A DNA stretch of 64,000 bases from Siphonodentalium dalli (taxonomy: Eukaryota; Mollusca; Scaphopoda; Gadilida; Siphonodentaliidae). Made by a program: the position numbers and the translations under genes. This document shows, piece by piece, positions 1 to 11,795 of the stretch. Under the pieces are notes generated by a model that did no database searches, was not told the origin of the DNA, and saw nothing but the letters and a program-made list of their open reading frames with translations. The stretch covers positions 188,332,716 through 188,396,715 of the forward strand of contig CP136066.1 of NCBI GenBank assembly GCA_032622095.1. Direction: 5' to 3'. How positions within the stretch are numbered: position 1 is the stretch's first letter; each line of letters begins with the position of its first letter.

Positions 1-272
1 TTAAGTCCAATATGAACCTATGTGAATATTAGGTCCAATATGAACCTATGTGAATATTTAAGTCCAATGTGAACCTATGTGAATATTTAGGTCCAATATG
101 AACCTATGTGAATATTTAGGTCCAATATGAACCTATGTGAATATTTAGGTCCACTTTGAACCTATGTGAATATTTAGGTCCAATATGAACCTATTTGAAT
201 GTTTAGGTCCAATATGAACCTATGTGGTCCAATATGAACCTATGTGAATATTTAGATCCAATATGAACCTAT
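1..272. repeat. 29-bp tandem minisatellite array
   Basis: About ten head-to-tail copies of a 29-bp unit of the form GGTCCAATATGAACCTATGT followed by GAATATTTA. Units differ by one to three substitutions, and one copy near 210-220 lacks its last 9 bp. The array is cut by the window edge, so its full size is unknown. A decayed inverted pair of the same motif is seen near 48893-48945. No coding potential. Confidence 0.93.
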
Positions 273-336
273 TTCGAGGATAATATGTTGACGACGAATG
301 TAGTTTATGTGAATAAACAATTTGACTTGACTTGAC
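273..336 (+). mobile_element. possible LINE/SINE 3' tail with TTGAC pentamers
   Basis: After the satellite, the sequence runs through AATAAACAATTTGACTTGAC and three TTGAC-type pentamers to about 336. A similar AT-rich end with AATTGAATTGAC closes the LINE fragment at 50651. The short tandem tail suggests the 3' end of a target-primed retroelement on the plus strand, or the tail of the adjacent minus-strand SINE. No body is recognisable. Confidence 0.3.
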
Positions 337-451
337 CTAAGTTCTCTGAAATGGGAGCACAAATCCGCGCTTGTCGGGGTTCGAAGCAACCTCGACAGCG
401 CTGGACGGCTCACGTTGCACCTTACCGACTGAGCCACCGTCCCTACCCGCG
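337..451 (-). mobile_element. tRNA-derived SINE head
   Basis: Read on the minus strand, this has a pol III A box (TGGCTCAGTCGG, complement near 424-435) and, about 45 bp downstream, a B box (GCTTCGAACCCC, complement near 378-389). The order and spacing are those of a tRNA. The acceptor arm does not close and no anticodon arm forms, so it is a SINE rather than a tRNA gene. The same A-box head occurs at 48393-48420 and, weaker, at 38905-38930. The 75-codon minus-strand ORF over it is an artefact. Confidence 0.72.
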
Positions 452-1508
452 AATGAATACATACTGTATATATGAACAACCTGTATGATACTCAGATCAC
501 ACCTCTATGCTATGATGTTCTCACGACAAAACGCAACATACAACAATGGGATTCTCTCTTTGCACAAAAGGATAGGCAAAGGGAAATAAGGCGTACAATA
601 GTAAACCACATTAAGTTCTTGTCCACAGTTATTATGCGATTGTATGCTTCATGTTAAATAAATACGTAGATTAATTCGATATCCATTTCAGTTCGTCTTT
701 GTTAACGTTAATTGATAAATATAACAATTTGGTCCCTGACGAGATTTCGTTTCGTTTCATGATCGCCCCAGCGGCGTTAACCTGTGATTATTTTTTAGAT
801 GAACCCGCTGCATGGTGGTGTACCATTTCGGCATCCCGGTGTTATTTTCGCGGTATGGATAGATTGAATGCCGGGAATGGCGGGGCTAAATTAAACCGGA
901 GGGGTCTTATTTTCGCGGCGGAGTCCTCGACGGTGTGGTTTATTGAATGGTGAGGCATATTCCCTCTGGCGTCGCTCTGACGGCGGGAAGCAACATGAGA
1001 ACAATGGATTCGAAACAAAAGCTTGTCGGCCACGCATAGAATATGATTATACTGCTAGGAATTGTGTACTTATTGCAATGCAGAACGTAAATTCGTAGTG
1101 CCATCGCACATGCATAGCAATAGTGTATGTACAACGTAGACTCTGCTGCTCTTTTTGCACCGTTGAGGATTTCTGATAGTTGGCAGTTCCAGGGGAGTTA
1201 CAATGTTTTTTGCACTAAAAGACGTCAGTAGCTCCACGAGGATGAACCTTTGTATACCACCACCCCACACAAAAATAACACATTCGTTTGCTTACCAGGA
1301 AAAAAACGGGTGGAGACGGGCTTGGTTCACACATCAACAGGTTTATTGTGCACCTTGTTCGAAATTATTCAATATGGCTGAACGTCGAGACCGACAGGTG
1401 GCCGTCCGGTTGAAACGTTGAGTATTTGAACTATATTGGATACTTTTTATTTATTATTTCTTTGTGACCTATCACGTAACGAAACTAAGCCTGGTGTGTC
1501 TAACGTTT
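452..1508. other. no gene recognised
   Basis: Only ORFs under 90 codons, overlapping on both strands, with no recognisable domain. The stretch 750-1000 is richer in G+C than its surroundings and could be unique DNA, but no exon, splice pattern or RNA gene can be supported. Confidence 0.5.
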
Positions 1509-1910
1509 GCAGAATGAGGTACCAGAGGGTGAATTTAGTGACACTACCCCGCACAGCGGGCTAAACTAACAAAATTCACCCTCTGTGAACCTCATTCTGC
1601 TTAAGCCTAATTTTCTGGAAAGTATTTATATATAATCTTAAATTAACATTGTTTTTAGTTTCTTTTCCCCTTCTGTTTACTAGTGTTTAGTTTCTATATT
1701 AACCCCATAATTTGCAGAAGATAAAATGCATAATCGAGGTGAATAATGGGTGAACATCAACAAGTTCAACTGGTGAACTTCAATAATATAGGTCTCTCAT
1801 AGCAGTTTGAGGCCAAAGCAGAATGAGGTTCACATTGGGTGAATTTGGTGACGCTAGCCCGAAGTGTGGGATAGCGTCACTAAGTTCACCCTCTGGGGAC
1901 CCCATTCTGC
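1509..1910. mobile_element. composite MITE bounded by two 92-bp palindromes
   Basis: A near-perfect palindrome at 1509-1600 and another at 1818-1910 both run from GCAGAATGAGG to CCTCATTCTGC-type ends. They share the internal motif GGGTGAATTTAGTGAC and a central CCCGC/GCGGG. The DNA between them (TTTAGTTTCTTTTC and a TAATCGAGG motif) recurs in reverse orientation between a full and a half palindrome at 50878-51185. This indicates one composite foldback element rather than two independent hairpins. It encodes nothing. Confidence 0.8.
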
Positions 1911-1989
1911 ATATGTCAGCCACAATATTTCCAGGCTTTACCAAACCGACATACGTGCTCAATATCAATATCCAAGTAAAGGGGAGATG

Positions 1990-2520
1990 CAACTAACTGT
2001 TCTATATCATCAAATATAAGTGGGGGCTAGATCATGTCATGAACCTCCACTCTTGCTAAACGTCCGTAGAGATCATGTTCCACCAGTACAAAACCTTGGA
2101 ACTTTTTGAAGTTTTGACAGGGGACCTTATACAGTTGAAAAAATAATGTGGGGAATATATTTCTTAGTTATTATCTGTTCCTTAATAATGTACTTCATTG
2201 TAGGTGAAATTTCACGATTTCAGTTAATTTGCGAGCGAGTTTGCTCACAAAAGTCAGAGAAAAGGATGCAATTTTGAGTTGGGACATTCGCCTACAGTTA
2301 TGTACATTATTAAGGAAAAGAAAACAACTAAGATATGTATTCCCCGCGTTATGCTTTCGACTTTATAAGGTTCCCTGTTAAAACTTCGAAAAGTTCCCAG
2401 GTTTTGTACTGGTGGAATATGATCTATACGGGCGTTAGCGAGAGTAGAGATTGGTGGCATGATATTCTAGTATTATGGGGATGCAACTAACTGTTCTATA
2501 TCATCACATATAAGTTGGGG
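1990..2520. repeat. 45-bp direct repeats flanking a foldback element
   Basis: The segment ATGCAACTAACTGTTCTATA plus about 20 more bases occurs immediately left (about 1987-2026) and again right (about 2481-2520) of the G-family element. The copies differ at only one or two positions. This is too long for a normal DNA-transposon target duplication. Confidence 0.85.
2027..2470. mobile_element. G-family foldback MITE, copy A
   Basis: About 444 bp with long inverted arms. The left end is CTAGATCATGTCATGAA and the right end is the complement, reading ATGATATTCTAG. The arms run inward through CCACCAGTACAAAACCT and a TTCGACTTTATAAGGTTCCC block, then an inner TACATTATTAAGGA block. Five copies occur in the window (2027, 4260, 9488, 14016, 30828). 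It has no ORF and needs a transposase in trans. Because arms approach 190 bp, the transcript would fold into a long hairpin. Confidence 0.86.
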
Positions 2521-3539
2521 GAGAGCTGAAGAAACTAAATGGCCTGAGACTGATCTGTGAGTCACTTAGCAGAAGAATCTTCATTCCAACCCAGTGGTTC
2601 TAATTTCTATCTTGGCTGCGATCGCTTGGTTTGATTTCATCGAATCAATTGAAGCAAAATAAATTGACATCGTGCACTAGGCTTTCATATCATTATTAAA
2701 TTTCGAGACCAGTTAATTGTCGTCACATTCGCTTCGTTACATAGACAAATCGAATTTTCGTAACCAAATCACGTAACTTAAATAGATCCTTATTCACAGC
2801 TACTGTTCGCTACTTGTAGTGGTGCTCCGGTGCTGACAACGTGGTGACCCCTGACCCGGATGTTATTGGTGATCAATCTGTACAACAAGACAGATCGTGA
2901 CAAATTTGACATCTATCTTGTTCGGGAAAACACCGTTTTGTTCTGTCAGACAGAAATCACATTTGTGAAGAATGCGCATTTTATAATGCTATTACAATAC
3001 GATATAGTGATTTTTTTTTGTATTGCGGGAACCCAATTGACTTATTGTTTTGGTCAACAATTGACTTGATGTCAAATTGTACTGATATTCGGTAGTATAA
3101 ATAGGTTTGGGTACAACATGTATCCAGTTCAGTTTACATGCGTAGATGTGACGTGAGTTGATATTTGCTATTGATATAAAGATACATCTGTGAGAATAGT
3201 TATACGATGCACATCACCCTTTTGGACTTTGAAAACAGTGCTACCCTTTGTGTAGCCCATTGATCCCATTCTTGGGACAGTCAACCTCTATAGGGGAAAG
3301 ACCAACTATACTCACCAAAGGTTAATATCGCTCGTAAATCACTGCGCTGCAAGAAGAACTTGCCCAGATATACGTAACAGTTTACCATCCCTTTGGTGTA
3401 AACATTTCATTTCTTATCAGTACGCTCCATTTAACAATACATGTATCAAATGGTGAATCAGCTGGAAAACTGATGTGACTGTAAGTGGGTGCACATGGTG
3501 GCCATTTCCGAGAAGTGCGTGCTTAACCCCTTCCATGAC
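2521..3539. other. no gene recognised
   Basis: AT-rich DNA with short ORFs only (up to 69 codons). I see no repeat copy elsewhere in the window and no coding or RNA signature. Confidence 0.4.
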
Positions 3540-3936
3540 TGGAGCATTTTTTTCGCCCCGTCCTCTCTTTTTTGGTTCTCAAATTGGCGAATATCCATGC
3601 ACCTTAATCTGTTTCTGACGTCATTTATCCCCTTGGTGGTGTGAACTGAATTGAACTCTATAGCTAGTCCCTAAATATAATACACTCTTTTTCGTCCCGT
3701 CCTTTCTTTTTGTCCACAAATTGGCGAACATACATGCCCCTTATTCTGTTTCTGACGTCATTTCTCCCCTTGCTGGTTGTGACCTGCATGTCTATATAGT
3801 CCCTATACATATAAATAAACTTTCTTTTTTCGCCCCGTCCTCTCTTTTTGTCCACAACTTGGCAAATATACATGCTTCTTGTTCTGTTTCTGACGTCAAT
3901 TTCTCCCCCTTGGTGGCTCTGACCTGCATTTTCTAA
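3540..3936. repeat. three-unit tandem repeat, about 140 bp each
   Basis: Three imperfect units start near 3547, 3689 and 3826. Each runs from TTTCGCCCCGTCCTCTCTTT through TTGGCGAA(T/C)ATACATGC to CTGTTTCTGACGTCA and CCCCTTGGTGG. The array begins directly after TTAACCCCTTCCATGACTG, an end shared with the MITE at 7856. It may therefore have grown inside a copy of that element. Overlapping 70-codon ORFs are by-products of the repeat. Confidence 0.85.
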
Positions 3937-4259
3937 CCGTAACTGTTAGCAACAATGCTGCTTACGAGTTTACATTCCGATAGATTAGTTCGTGAGTCGT
4001 ACATAGTGTTTGTTTGGCAACAGGGGTATCAGAGGGTTGGAGTGTATCATATTGGTAACAATGTAAACACAGCGCTGAAGCCATGGGAACATTTATTTCA
4101 TAATAGGAATACATATATTATATGTAGCGTAGAGTATGTAAACTCGATGATTTGTTTTGGGAATATCGTTAGCTTTCTAGTTCTCGTGTAACCGAACTGA
4201 AGATGACGTCAGACCGTGGGAGCTGAGAAGTGTTCGCTCGGATGTTCGTTCCCCATCCC

Positions 4260-4780
4260 ATAGTTCATGCCATGAATCTCTACTCTGTCTAACGCCCGTA
4301 GAGATATTCCACCAGTACAAAACTTGGGAACTATTTGAAGTTTCGACAGGGAACCTTATACAGTCGAAAACATAACGAGGGGAATACATAGGGGAATACA
4401 TAGTTATTGTCTGTTCCTTAATAATGTAATTCACTGTAGGTGAAGGTCCCAACTCAAAATTTTACAATTTAAATGACTTTAAGCGATTTTGCTTTGCGTT
4501 GTTTAGAATTATGGAATTTTTCCTGGGTAATTAATTCAATGTTTATTGCGATATCGGCTTAGAAAAGTCACAATAAAGCATGCAATTTCGAGTTGAACCT
4601 TCACCTACAACGAAGTATATTATTATGGAACAGATAATAACTAAGAAATATATTCCCCGCGTTATTTTTCGACTTTATAAGGTTCCCTGTTCAAACTTCA
4701 AAAAGTTCCAAGGTTTTGTACTGGTGGAATATGATCTCTATACGTGCGTTAGCCAGAGTAGAGATTCATGGGATGATCTC
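4260..4780. mobile_element. G-family foldback MITE, copy B
   Basis: Left end GTTCATGCCATGAATCTC and right end GATTCATGGGATGATCTC, with the same CCACCAGTACAAAAC arms as copy A. Its centre, around 4480-4560, carries extra sequence ending in GATATCGGCTTAGAAAAGTC, shared in inverted form with copy E near 31030. A short duplication of GGGGAATACATA occurs at 4379-4402. Confidence 0.85.
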
Positions 4781-6786
4781 CCCACCCCACTGCCACCCAC
4801 ATGTCATCACCACATTTAACTAGACAGTCGCGATAGACCCAAAATCAATTCAATGAGGGTGAATGGTGTGGGAGTATGGACCAGTTTTATGTGTTTACCA
4901 ATCATGTCGCGACATTATCCAAAGGTTCTAATAAACAGATATATTTTTATATACCGTATATATATGAGGTATTTGATATAACTTGTATATATAAGTGGAC
5001 ACAGATAGAGAATCACCAGAAAGATTTCGATATATCTAATTGTAGGGAAATTCTACCAGGAGGCAAAATGCACTTTTTTTCACAGAATGGCATGAAGATC
5101 CGAATCATAACACATGCAAGGCAATGGTAATGTCTCCAGCTTAGATATATTAAACTTGAGTGTTGCAAGAGCATGAAGACTGTTGTCTTTGTGACTGTTT
5201 TATCTTGTCTGCATTTATGTTTTACCCAGGTCTGCCCGGGCTGAAAGTTTTGCTCCACCCTTGCCATTAATCCTTTCTATTATTATCTGAACATTTCCCC
5301 ACCATTGATTAAGAATTCATTCTGCTCTTGTATTACCCCCCCCCCCCCCAGTCTTTTGTTACCTAAAGACCCTTTATGAATGAATAGTATACCATTCCAA
5401 TAAATAATTTTATAACTTGGTGAGAGAGATCATCCAGTGTATGAAGTGTTAAATTATTCTTGTGCACCTGGCTGTTACAAATAAATTTGGTTGAGCAGAT
5501 AGACTACATGTACTGTGGCAGGTACAAACTCCAGGCAGAGTTATCTATATTCGCTCCACTGAGATACCACTGCCACAAGAACATTTGGAAAGGATTTCTG
5601 ACATGATCTTAGTTCTTATGTTTTAGGATTAAAATTTGTCTATGTCTGGCTCAGTTCATATTGTTCTTATCAATACCGAAATAATTACAATTATTGCAAA
5701 CGTTTGGTGATCAAAATAAGATAATATGTGACTAAATATAGTTCCGACGATACGTAAAAATGGATGTATCGGTCCGCAAAGAACCATCCCCTTCCGGCAG
5801 TGATATATCGCAGTGAAACGGAGAGGGCGCTGCATGGAGTTTGTGGCAGGTATTGCATTTATATAATGGGGGTAGAATTCATGGACGATGAGACACATAC
5901 TACATTCTGGGAAAACTAAACAAAACAATAGCATCGCGGTCCCTGTTCTGTCGCGTCTGGGCCACCGCACGATCACGTGACACTGACACGGCTACTAATG
6001 ACCCTGTTCTACATCGTCTCATCCATCGACCGCCACGACTATCAGACAATCTGTAATCCAAACCGACAGAACAAAAACAAGAGTGACAGATTTCAGGACG
6101 GAGTAGGCCGGTGTAGAACGCGCGCCCATCGAACAGACCCCCAGAACCCAATTACCGAAAACTTGGAAGGAATGTAGTATTATAATATTTTAGCCCAGCT
6201 CATGAAGAAGTGGCGAGAGGTATTCGTTCTGGCGCCGATGTCAAAATCTCGTCGAATTCTGCGAGACGGGAGGTATTTACGGTATTTCTGAACCCAATTG
6301 CTAGTTCTTGCTGGGCTCGTATTGCGATATCGCCATAAACAAAACGCTGTGTTGTTTTAACGTCAGAGTTGATTATTTTTATTGAACTGGTTCGAATGAT
6401 CCGGATCAGATGTCTCGTATTTTTGATGAATCTCGATGTTTCTCACGTTTAATGAGATTTGCGCAAGTGTTCACGAGATGCTCAGAACAATTCCAATGAT
6501 AATCTCCGCGATCATGCGGGTGATGTAACTTTCGTCGTTGCAAACAACATGCTCACACGCATGCGTTTCGACGTCATGCACTGGTCGCGATTCCACACCA
6601 ATGAGCCACGTAACATACAAGAAATAAAGGGAAATAAAAGATAATTTATCTCTTCCCATGTAACTTCCAACAACGACAACATTTCTATATAAGACATAAG
6701 ATGATATAGCAGTGGTTTATTGCGTAATCGATCATATCTGTGGAATCCTCATGTTCCAAAAGTATAAAATGGTCGGAGAAATTAAA
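4781..6786. other. no gene recognised; poly-C tract and a G+C-richer patch
   Basis: Contains a run of 14 C at about 5336-5349. Near 5380-5440 a segment around ATAACTTGGTG(A/G) is shared with 34320-34370. The interval 5760-6160 is richer in CG dinucleotides and holds a 106-codon and an 83-codon ORF on the minus strand, neither recognisable. It could be unique regulatory DNA, but nothing proves it. Confidence 0.4.
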
Positions 6787-7180
6787 CGGACATGGCTCAT
6801 TCGAGCTTCCAAATTTTGTATACGTAATTTGGAAATAGGTATAAGATATAAAATAGGTTGATAAATACACGAAATAATGATATACCGGCTTCATATCCTC
6901 TAACAAATACCTGCCATGGTCACAGCCATTTCCCAGCTGTTTTCCATTTTTACGCACAGACGTGAAATAACCGCTCTTTATTTCTACTATATACGGAATA
7001 GACTAACAACCTTTTGTTGTTTGTATGTTTTATTACTTCAGGGTGTCTTTCTGGGACATATGACGCCCGTAGAAAGGTAGTTTAAGTATATATGTGTCGA
7101 CCTATTTCGATACCGGGAAAAATTCTAAAGCGAATATTATTAGTTGTATTTTGGAGCGCAAACCGCTATGTGGCTTTAGC
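6787..7180 (+). mobile_element. F repeat, copy 1
   Basis: About 390-bp dispersed repeat. In order it holds GGACATGGCTCATTCG, a CCAAATT..TACGTAATTTGG block, GATATACCGGCTTCATAT, CCGCTCTTTATTTCTAC, GTGTCTTTCTGGGACATATG and finally TTTTGGAGCGCAAACCGC. Full-length relatives are at 8556-8997 (inverted) and 32611-32985. The ACGCTCTTTATT motif also appears alone at several places (13134, 21984, 49708, 51484). Non-coding; probably a DNA transposon derivative. Confidence 0.8.
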
Positions 7181-7855
7181 TATTTGAATTGAAAAATAGG
7201 CGGATTTTCTGTCCTGGTTCGTGAAAAAAATAATTAGAAAAAAACAACTTATTTCCTTGTGATTGAAGCTCCTGTTAACTGGTTTCTCTGACCCAAATAT
7301 ATTATTGTAGACCCCAGAATATATACACAATTTTCTGGAAGAGATACACCATCTTTTGCGTTACTTCGTGCATCTTGTTGCGTTTTATGGCATACCCGAT
7401 GTGGTCGGTTTTCTGTAAATTCGTCCAGCGAAAATCAACACTTGAAAACGAACTGATAACACGATTAAATTAAACCTAAATTAATATAAATGTCAGCCAA
7501 AACAATCTTACATATAATTGCTTATCAATGATAAACATTTTTATGTTGCAACCCACTTCTCTCCAAACGAACATACAGAATAACACCGAATGCGTGAGAT
7601 CGAATGTATTCAATACGCGGAACTCGGGTAGGCAATTTGTTGGCCTGTGTATGACAGTTCATGTAAATGTTAGATAGCATCACAATGGACTGCGATAATT
7701 TCATGGCGATCAAACTGACGGAACAAATAATTCTCAAAGAGATACTGGTACAATACAAGAATTATGTTGTGTATGGAGGGGGTGGGTGGTTGTGCGGTTA
7801 TCAGTAAAGTTGAGTCCGGTGTCTGCAATATATGGCGGAATTCATATGCAGTTAA

Positions 7856-8105
7856 CCCTTCCATGACTGCAGATTCCTGAAATTTGGCAAAAATCCTGTG
7901 CCTATAATGCATTATCTTATATACGCGAGTATCCCATAGCGAACCGCGCATACAAAAGAGAAAACATTGGCATAACAATATTAACATTGAACTTGTATAT
8001 GCGAGGCTCCCTATATATGGGAGATTCGCATATAACGGAATGAACTTGAACTAGCATACGATCTTTAATGCTGCACCAGCATAGCTCTCGCAACGAAAGA
8101 ATTAA
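7856..8105. mobile_element. TTAA-flanked MITE, degenerate P-related copy
   Basis: Starts TTAACCCTTCCATGACTGCA and ends GAAAGAATTAA, that is, TTAA plus CCCTT-type ends as in piggyBac-like elements. Inside are a decayed version of the TCTTATATATGCGAG palindrome (about 7908-7980) and a small hairpin, CTCCCTATATATGGGAG, at about 8008-8024. A second copy lies at 59954-60165. Confidence 0.65.
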
Positions 8106-8555
8106 CATTAAATCAACATCTAAAGTAGTAAGCAAAGTTGTTTACCTAAATATTACTAAATAAGAGTGGGGACATATTTAAAACAGGAAACTCTTGATCG
8201 AGTGGAACCTGATATTCAAATCGTGCCAAAGCGTAAATAAAATAAATATAATGTTGAACGCATCGAATGCCCAGCTTAAAAGAGTGTTAATTTATATTTA
8301 TTTGTATGTAGTTATGGTAGAGAGCGTTTTGTAATATTGCTTCCCTAAATGACACAAATTAGTAGTTTTCTTATACACGTAAGAGTGTTATATATTCATA
8401 CAACATTGCTTATTGCACCTTGAAGAATAAATAAAACATCTCATATATATGTATATAATATTCCCCTCAGTCCACGCAGAAGAAGAAAAAAAGAACAGAA
8501 AAGATTAGCGTTAATAGAGTAGAACTATGTATATACAACAATTCATAGGGTTTAA

Positions 8556-8997
8556 TTTAAAGCCACATGGCGGTTTGCACTCCAAAATACACATAATATT
8601 ATTCGCTTTTTAATTTTTCTCAGTATCGAAATAGGTCAATAAATTTCTTAACTACTTTCTACGAGCATTATGCAACACAAAAAGACGCATTGAAGTAATG
8701 AAAAATACAACTGTGAATTCGGTGTTTTGGGCCCCAAACACAAAACAGCCATTTACCCGACATGGAACAGAAAAAAAGCGTTCCGTGTTATTCTATTCCT
8801 GATATGGTAGCAATAAAGAGTGTTTGTCTGACTTCTGACGAAAAGTTAAAACGGCTGAAAAATGACTGTGACATTTGGCAAGTGTTTTTTCAGAGCATAT
8901 GAAGCCGGTATATCAATAGTTTATCGACCTGTCGTATTCGTCGCTCAAAATTACGTAGAACAAAATTTGGAGGTTCGAATGAGCCACGTCCGTTTAA
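8556..8997 (-). mobile_element. F repeat, copy 2 (inverted)
   Basis: Reverse-oriented relative of 6787-7180 with the same block order: AAGCCACATGGCGGTTTGCA at the left, GACGCATTGAAGT in the middle, CAATAAAGAGTGTTTG, then GAAGCCGGTATATCAATAG and GAATGAGCCACGTCCG at the right. It carries an extra roughly 100 bp around 8700-8800 relative to copy 1. Confidence 0.8.
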
Positions 8998-9194
8998 GGT
9001 GTCAGTTTTCCAGAAATTCAGTCGGGGTTACAACAACTATTTTTTCGATAAGTATAATGACGTGCAAACACGTCAAAAATTAAATTGACTGTGCTGTGTT
9101 TTAACTCTCACGATTTAAACCACAAACCGATTTTAAAGGGACATAATGCACTCACATTGGTAATTCGGAAACCATCATCAATAAGAACATGGGG

Positions 9195-9487
9195 AAAATA
9201 GGTTGACTTTCTCTTCTTATCTTTATTTTTGATAACCATTCAATGACGAGCTTTCGCATGTTGAAACCATTGTTATGTAAACATTGCTGTTACTGTGGAA
9301 TTACCGATAAAGGTCCAAATAGGCCAAAAAGATACCATGGTTTAATCAAAACCTGATGGCAAATATTCGAAAAAGGTTAAAAGCATTTTAAAATACTCCA
9401 AACAATCATGCATATTCAGACTAAAATATTTGAACTTTCTACACGATTATATATAGCGATGTTTGTTGATAAATTACTGTAACAGTT
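9195..9487 (+). repeat. dispersed repeat (partner at 28689-29320)
   Basis: AATAGGTTGACTT, GCATGTTGAAACCATTGTTA, GTGGAATTACCGATAAA and TTTGTTGATAAATTACTGTA occur in the same order at 28689-29320. In the partner the segment is split by a 310-bp insertion and then by a P-family MITE. This copy runs straight into a truncated G-family element. Confidence 0.75.
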
Positions 9488-9921
9488 TTATTTGGGAGCT
9501 TTTTGATGTTCTGACAAGGAAGTTTATAACATTAAAAAAAAAACAGTGCAACTAATATATTTTTCAGTTATTACCTGTTTCTTAATGCATTTCATAGTGG
9601 GTGAAAATCCCAGCTCGATATTGCCTGATTTATGCGACTTTTTTGGGCCGATTTTGATTAGCATCGCTTAAAATCACATGGAATTTCGACTCACAACAGT
9701 CACATAAAACATGCAATCTCGAGTTGGGATCACCCCTTATTGTGAAATAGAATATTAAGGAATAAAGTATTAACAAAGAAATATATTCCCTGCTTTGTTT
9801 GTTCAATGTTATAAAGTTCCCCGACAGAACAGGTCAGAATCAATAAGTTCCCTTGTTTTTAAATTATGGTGTAATATGAGCTCTACGACTTCAGCCAGAG
9901 TAGAGATTCATGACATGATCT
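9488..9921. mobile_element. G-family foldback MITE, copy C, left end missing
   Basis: The right end (AGAGATTCATGACATGATCT) and both internal arms are present. The first 60-80 bp of the left arm, including the CCACCAGTACAAAACCT block, are absent. The element begins abruptly at the GGGAGCTTTTTGATGTT block after the flanking repeat. Confidence 0.75.
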
Positions 9922-11596
9922 AACGAAACATGAAAATTGAAATAAAACGCTATTCGTAACATTCAGGCATGGCGAATACCCAACAAAAACATACAAAATA
10001 ATACAATGGGAATATTAGAAAGGAATATTTTGAGGGGCGTTCTTTAAAATTCGCTCTTAGTATAGGTATAGCGACGCCGTAAATACTGTTGATCGTAGAT
10101 GATCTTTTTAATTTTGGACGCCCAGCGAAAAATCGAAAGCTGATAAAACATGGGAAACTTTTGAAAGTCGAGATCTGACTACCATATCATCATTAGAACG
10201 GGTTAATGGGATTAATTTTATTACTTATATTTCGAGGGTGAAAAGATATGTTTTCGAATAATTGTGACGCAGGAACTGCGATGGGTGTGAAACCAGCCAT
10301 TTTCGTTCGGACTATTGCACAAAATTAACCATGGCACTTGACTTAACAAAATTTATGTTAGTTTTTACTTTGGAAAATCGCAATTTTAGATTTCGAAAAT
10401 ATCATAAAACTAAACGATCAAAGAGACGATCAAACTTTGCAATTCTTAAAGTAAAAAACAAAACAACAACAACAACATGTGAAATTTATATAAGAACAAT
10501 ATCAACCTCAATACTTTGTGAAGTGACAAATATTATCACAACAGAAGGAGAAAACACATCTGTTTTGCGTTGTATGTAATGATAAAGAGCGTTCGATATT
10601 ATATTTTCTCAAATATGGTAGAAATAAAGAGCATTTGTGTGGAAAACAACAAATACGTTTAATTTTCATCGGCGACTATTTTCAGATAACCGAGTCCATA
10701 TATAAGTATGTAATGTACCTATTGATTAATTGTTATCGCCGAAACGTGACCAAAGCGGATACTTACTGGGTTTAATTATTTGAGGCTTGAACATTGTGTG
10801 TTACTTTAAATTATTTGGAGTATATTATATAATATTCAGTAATAGTATATGGTGGGTGGAGTAGATGTAACACACGACCTATACTCGATATCACTTACCT
10901 ATTCCGATAAACTTATGCGATGTTAAGTAATCATTGGTATATCCACTCACGAATCAACGGCCGCAGGTAAACGATAATACAAGCAATATTTGATAACAAG
11001 TTTACAATATATCCGAGAAACTACCACTTCAACATATAAACATCAACATTTAAAGCGTCGCACACACGAAACTACAGAAACACTATAATCCAGAATTTAT
11101 TATAAACTCGCGATGAATGAAGATGGGAAGAGAAATGCACAATATAAAATGTAATGATTCACCTCGTGGCCACCTCCAGCTTATCTCGCTCACACAATAC
11201 TTGAGTGGAAATACAAGGCAAGGTGTACGGCCGCTCAGAGCAGTAGGAATGTCGACTATTTCTTTCTGTCGATCTGACAATTTGTCCTGGTTACTAATCT
11301 TTTGTAATAAATCTTATAATATTTCTCGGCATGGTATCACTAGATACCTGTCTAGCCAGGGAATACAGTGGTCGAATTATTCATATGCGTTGCAAATAAC
11401 TTTGGCCACGTTGTTGGCAGAACACATGCAGGTTTAAAGTACATTTTTTAGTTTCCATACAGGCTAAGCTGTTTTATGGTTCAGTTGAAAAAGTAAACAA
11501 AACAAATAATATCAAACCAAAACAACATCAAACATAACCGAAAAAGAGAAAAAAGGAGGATAATAACAAACAAACAAACAATCAAAGCGAAAAGAA
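9922..11596. other. no gene recognised
   Basis: AT-rich. Contains an AAC-rich run at 10449-10476 and F-repeat end motifs (AATAAAGAGCATTTG near 10623). The longest ORF here (106 codons, 11117-11437) has no recognisable domain and overlaps ORFs on the other strand. Confidence 0.4.
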
Positions 11597-11795
11597 AAAC
11601 GAACACAATTCGATTACAATTATGTATGTATGAGTTTAACGAACACAATTCGATTACAATTAAGTATATACGTATGAGTTTAACGAACACAATTCGATTA
11701 CAATTAAGTATGTATGAGTTTAACGAACACAATTCGATTACAATTAAGTATATACGTATGAGTTTAACGAACACAATTCGATTACAATTAATGAA
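11597..11795. repeat. 40/44-bp satellite with dimeric higher-order period
   Basis: Five copies of a unit containing GAGTTTAACGAACACAATTC and GATTACAATTAAGTAT. Copies alternate strictly between a short form joining directly to the next GTATGAG and a long form with an extra ATAC, giving an 84-bp dimer. A diverged single unit lies at about 12172-12230. The 61- and 97-codon ORFs across the array merely translate the repeat. Confidence 0.93.

Noticed and set aside
337-451. Functional tRNA gene on the minus strand
   Set aside because: A and B boxes are present but the acceptor and anticodon arms do not form, and truncated copies exist, so it is a SINE.
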